Shown piece by piece: positions 62,097 through 64,000 of a DNA stretch of 64,000 bases; the stretch's first letter is position 1, and every line of letters begins with the position of its first letter. The stretch is from UBA1952 sp965200035 (GTDB lineage Bacteria > Bacteroidota > Bacteroidia > Chitinophagales > Chitinophagaceae). A model generated the notes under the pieces. It did no database searches. It worked only from the letters and a program-made list of their open reading frames with translations, and was not told where the DNA came from. The position numbers and the translations under genes were made by a program. The stretch is from NCBI GenBank assembly GCA_965200035.1, contig OZ241334.1, positions 1,426,001 through 1,490,000 on the forward strand, read 5' to 3'.

Positions 62097-64000
62097 TTAC
62101 TCTTTTACAAAACGGATGCTGCTCTGAGCGCCGCCGGACAGGGAAAGCTTCAGCATATAAACTCCTGCCGGCAGCCCGCTTATCGATATCGTCTGGTGGT
62201 CTGCAGTAATGGCTTCTGTGTGCATCAGCTGCCCGATTGTATTGATGATGGATGCCTTTGCATTGGCAGCGCCATTAATGACCAGAAAGTCTTCTGCCGG
62301 ATTCGGATAAGCACTAATGCCAGCCGGAAGTCCTGCACCGGAGATGCCCGCAGCATTTACCGGTATATTCTGGCACACCTGGCCACTACCGCAGGAATTG
62401 TAGGCAGTAGCGCATACGGTATACGTGCCATTAGCTGCATAGCTATGTACCACAGGTGTAGTGATTGCACTGCCCGATTTCGTAATCTGCTGCCCGTCGC
62501 CATAGGTCCATTTCACGCTGTCGGTGCCGGCGGTAGTGCCGTTGTAGGTAAGGGTAACCGTTCTTGCGGCCGCCGCTTTTGTGAAAGAAGAGACCGGTGA
62601 TGCGCAGGTACAGGAGTAGCCATACTTAGCCACAAAAAAATCTTCCTGACCACCTATATAATACATCGTATCATTCCCTGCATATTGGGTACTGCCCGAT
62701 TTACCGCCAACATATACACTGTTGCCTTTACCCAAAGCCACTGTAATGCCAAAGCTGCCATTGCCTGATTCCTTCTTTATACTGTCCAGCGCATGTACGG
62801 CTCCGGTAGCCGCATCAAGTCTCGCCACAAACACGTTGTAGCCCGCATTGCACTTGCCTGCTATCTGGTAGTTGCCCCACTTAAGCCCGCCGCAGCCGCC
62901 GGTGAAGATGACCTCGCCGCCCGGTGTGAGCACAATGCCCCCCGAAAAGGTAGCGGCAGGACAGCCGCCGGCGGCAATCTCATTACTGGATGCATTGCTG
63001 AGCCATTGCAGGCTGCCGTTAGCCGTAAGCTTGGCCGCGAAAGGCGCGCCATAGCCTTGCGTATGCAGGGTACTGCCAAAAAGATGTACATCATTACCCG
63101 CATCACCGGTGAGGTAAATATTGCCTGCAGCATCACCAGTTGGCCGTCCGCCGAAGGATACCTGATTGGTATCGGGTATGAAATGCCAGATATGCTGCCA
63201 CTGGCTGTTGAAGCCGGCAACAAAGCCGGGATTGTTTACCACCTGCCCATTGATAGTAAAATCGGATGTTACGGAATACGGACTCTGGCTACCCACAATG
63301 ATCCAGTTGCCATTGGGAAGATGAGCCATCCGGAAGGAGTAAAAATCAACCAGAGGACGGTCATTGAAGTTAGGGTCCGCGCTTACGTAGGGCGCAATAT
63401 TGAAGCCTGCCGGACGAACCGCAGAAAGCACCGTGCCCTGTGAATTATACTTAAGGATGTACAGGCCGTTTGCAGTGATGGCACAGGGTGTACCGGCAAG
63501 CGCGCCTCTGGTGAGGAACACAATGATATTCAGATTGCCCGCACCATCTATATCCATATCATAGCTCTCACTTTGCCAGTTGTGGTTGGCCGGGTTTATT
63601 GTATCGGCATCCGGCCTGCGCAGCCATTTGAAGTTGCCTGCTGTATCGTATTGCACCACAAACATGCGCTGATAGCTATTGTACGGCAATGTAGTGTCTG
63701 AAGCAAACTTAATGGGTGGATAGGGTGAGCCTACCGCCGGAACATTGCCCATTACGTATACATGCCCCATAGTATCTACCCGTAAAGATTTTACAGAGCA
63801 GTCTCCCCCGCCGCCAATGACCTTATACCAGCGCAGCGCGCCACTGCAGGAATAGCTGGTGATGATGAGGTTATTCATGGTATAGCCGGGCGTAATAAAA
63901 TTGGGGATAGAATGATTGTCCAGGCGTGTGCTGCCGGATGAATGCACACAGGAAACAGCGTACACATTGCCATTCTGGTCCGTGCCCATATCATACACCG
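62097..64000 (-). CDS. T9SS-secreted beta-propeller/PKD protein, 5' end missing
   Basis: At least 633 residues; the frame is open to the right edge, so the signal peptide lies outside. The body (to about residue 465 of the visible part) is a series of propeller-like repeats of the form D-x-x-GNxYxxG (TDQNGNVYAVSC, DTMGHVYVMGN, DAAGNIYLTGD, GKGNSVYVGG), as in SBBP-type proteins. A PKD domain follows (about 470-545, VKWTYGDGQ ... HSYAANGTYTVCATAYNSCG), then a type A sorting domain (ISAYPNPAEDFLVINGAAN ... LPAGVYMLKLSLSGG). A typical surface-displayed Bacteroidota protein; ligand unknown. Confidence 0.87.
   Translation of the reverse strand, partial: VYDMGTDQNGNVYAVSCVHSSGSTRLDNHSIPNFITPGYTMNNLIITSYSCSGALRWYKVIGGGGDCSVKSLRVDTMGHVYVMGNVPAVGSPYPPIKFASDTTLPYNSYQRMFVVQYDTAGNFKWLRRPDADTINPANHNWQSESYDMDIDGAGNLNIIVFLTRGALAGTPCAITANGLYILKYNSQGTVLSAVRPAGFNIAPYVSADPNFNDRPLVDFYSFRMAHLPNGNWIIVGSQSPYSVTSDFTINGQVVNNPGFVAGFNSQWQHIWHFIPDTNQVSFGGRPTGDAAGNIYLTGDAGNDVHLFGSTLHTQGYGAPFAAKLTANGSLQWLSNASSNEIAAGGCPAATFSGGIVLTPGGEVIFTGGCGGLKWGNYQIAGKCNAGYNVFVARLDAATGAVHALDSIKKESGNGSFGITVALGKGNSVYVGGKSGSTQYAGNDTMYYIGGQEDFFVAKYGYSCTCASPVSSFTKAAAARTVTLTYNGTTAGTDSVKWTYGDGQQITKSGSAITTPVVHSYAANGTYTVCATAYNSCGSGQVCQNIPVNAAGISGAGLPAGISAYPNPAEDFLVINGAANAKASIINTIGQLMHTEAITADHQTISISGLPAGVYMLKLSLSGGAQSSIRFVKE

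Overview
The window reads as chromosomal DNA from a Bacteroidota bacterium, probably in or near the Chitinophagales/Chitinophagaceae. The evidence is: seven secreted proteins with C-terminal type IX secretion (T9SS) sorting tails, a mutY-ssb-gldE cluster that includes a gliding-motility gene, a TonB-dependent receptor with a carboxypeptidase-like N-terminal domain, promoters of the Bacteroidota TAnnTTTG type, and almost no Shine-Dalgarno sequences. No tRNA, rRNA, CRISPR array, insertion sequence or prophage was seen.

Layout. 0-2.4 kb: divergent cyanophycin genes (cphA start, cphB), then a coupled pair made of a small SecA-derived protein and a GreA-like coiled-coil protein. 2.4-7.0 kb: a large T9SS surface protein split by a one-base frameshift. 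7.3-10.5 kb: a GAF/ATPase sensor protein, an ArsR-SRPBCC operon, and an XRE-S24 (LexA-like) regulator. 10.6-21.6 kb: two giant tandem paralogous T9SS proteins built from jelly-roll, Ig-like and GEVED modules; their 3' 2.4 kb are identical in DNA. 22-30.4 kb: a carboxypeptidase-regulatory-like protein, paaD, a polysaccharide flippase, a ferredoxin-oxidoreductase beta subunit, nadB, a 56-residue membrane protein and paaZ. 30.8-35.5 kb: an overlapping hydrolase-ECF sigma-membrane protein operon, an MFS transporter and a GT39-like membrane glycosyltransferase. 35.5-45.1 kb: TonB receptor, ispE, two paralogous Cys-motif membrane proteins, mutY, ssb, gldE, murI and a c-type haem protein. 45.2-48.1 kb: a repeat-rich stretch (21-bp minisatellite and two copies of a palindromic dispersed repeat) around two DHFR/RibD-like reductases and an XRE regulator. 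48.1-54.5 kb: hybrid PAS histidine kinase plus response regulator, DUF983, AraC regulator, HtrA-like protease and a Pro/Ala-rich exported protein. 55.1-64 kb: four consecutive T9SS substrates, one with a metzincin-like zinc site and one an Omp28-like thioredoxin-fold protein.

How the parts work together. About a third of the window encodes large surface or secreted proteins exported by Sec and then T9SS. GldE belongs to the gliding/T9SS apparatus family. Housekeeping genes (ispE, mutY, ssb, murI, nadB) are scattered between them. Phenylacetate catabolism is represented by two separate genes (paaD, paaZ), each with its own promoter. Several regulators (ArsR, XRE-S24, AraC) have palindromes overlapping their own promoters or starts, which suggests autoregulation.

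The signals most worth following up are the recent gene-conversion block between the giant paralogs, the SecA-remnant/GreA-like pair beside the cyanophycin genes, the C-run frameshift, the metzincin-like T9SS protein, and the 21-bp minisatellite encoding a basic heptad repeat.
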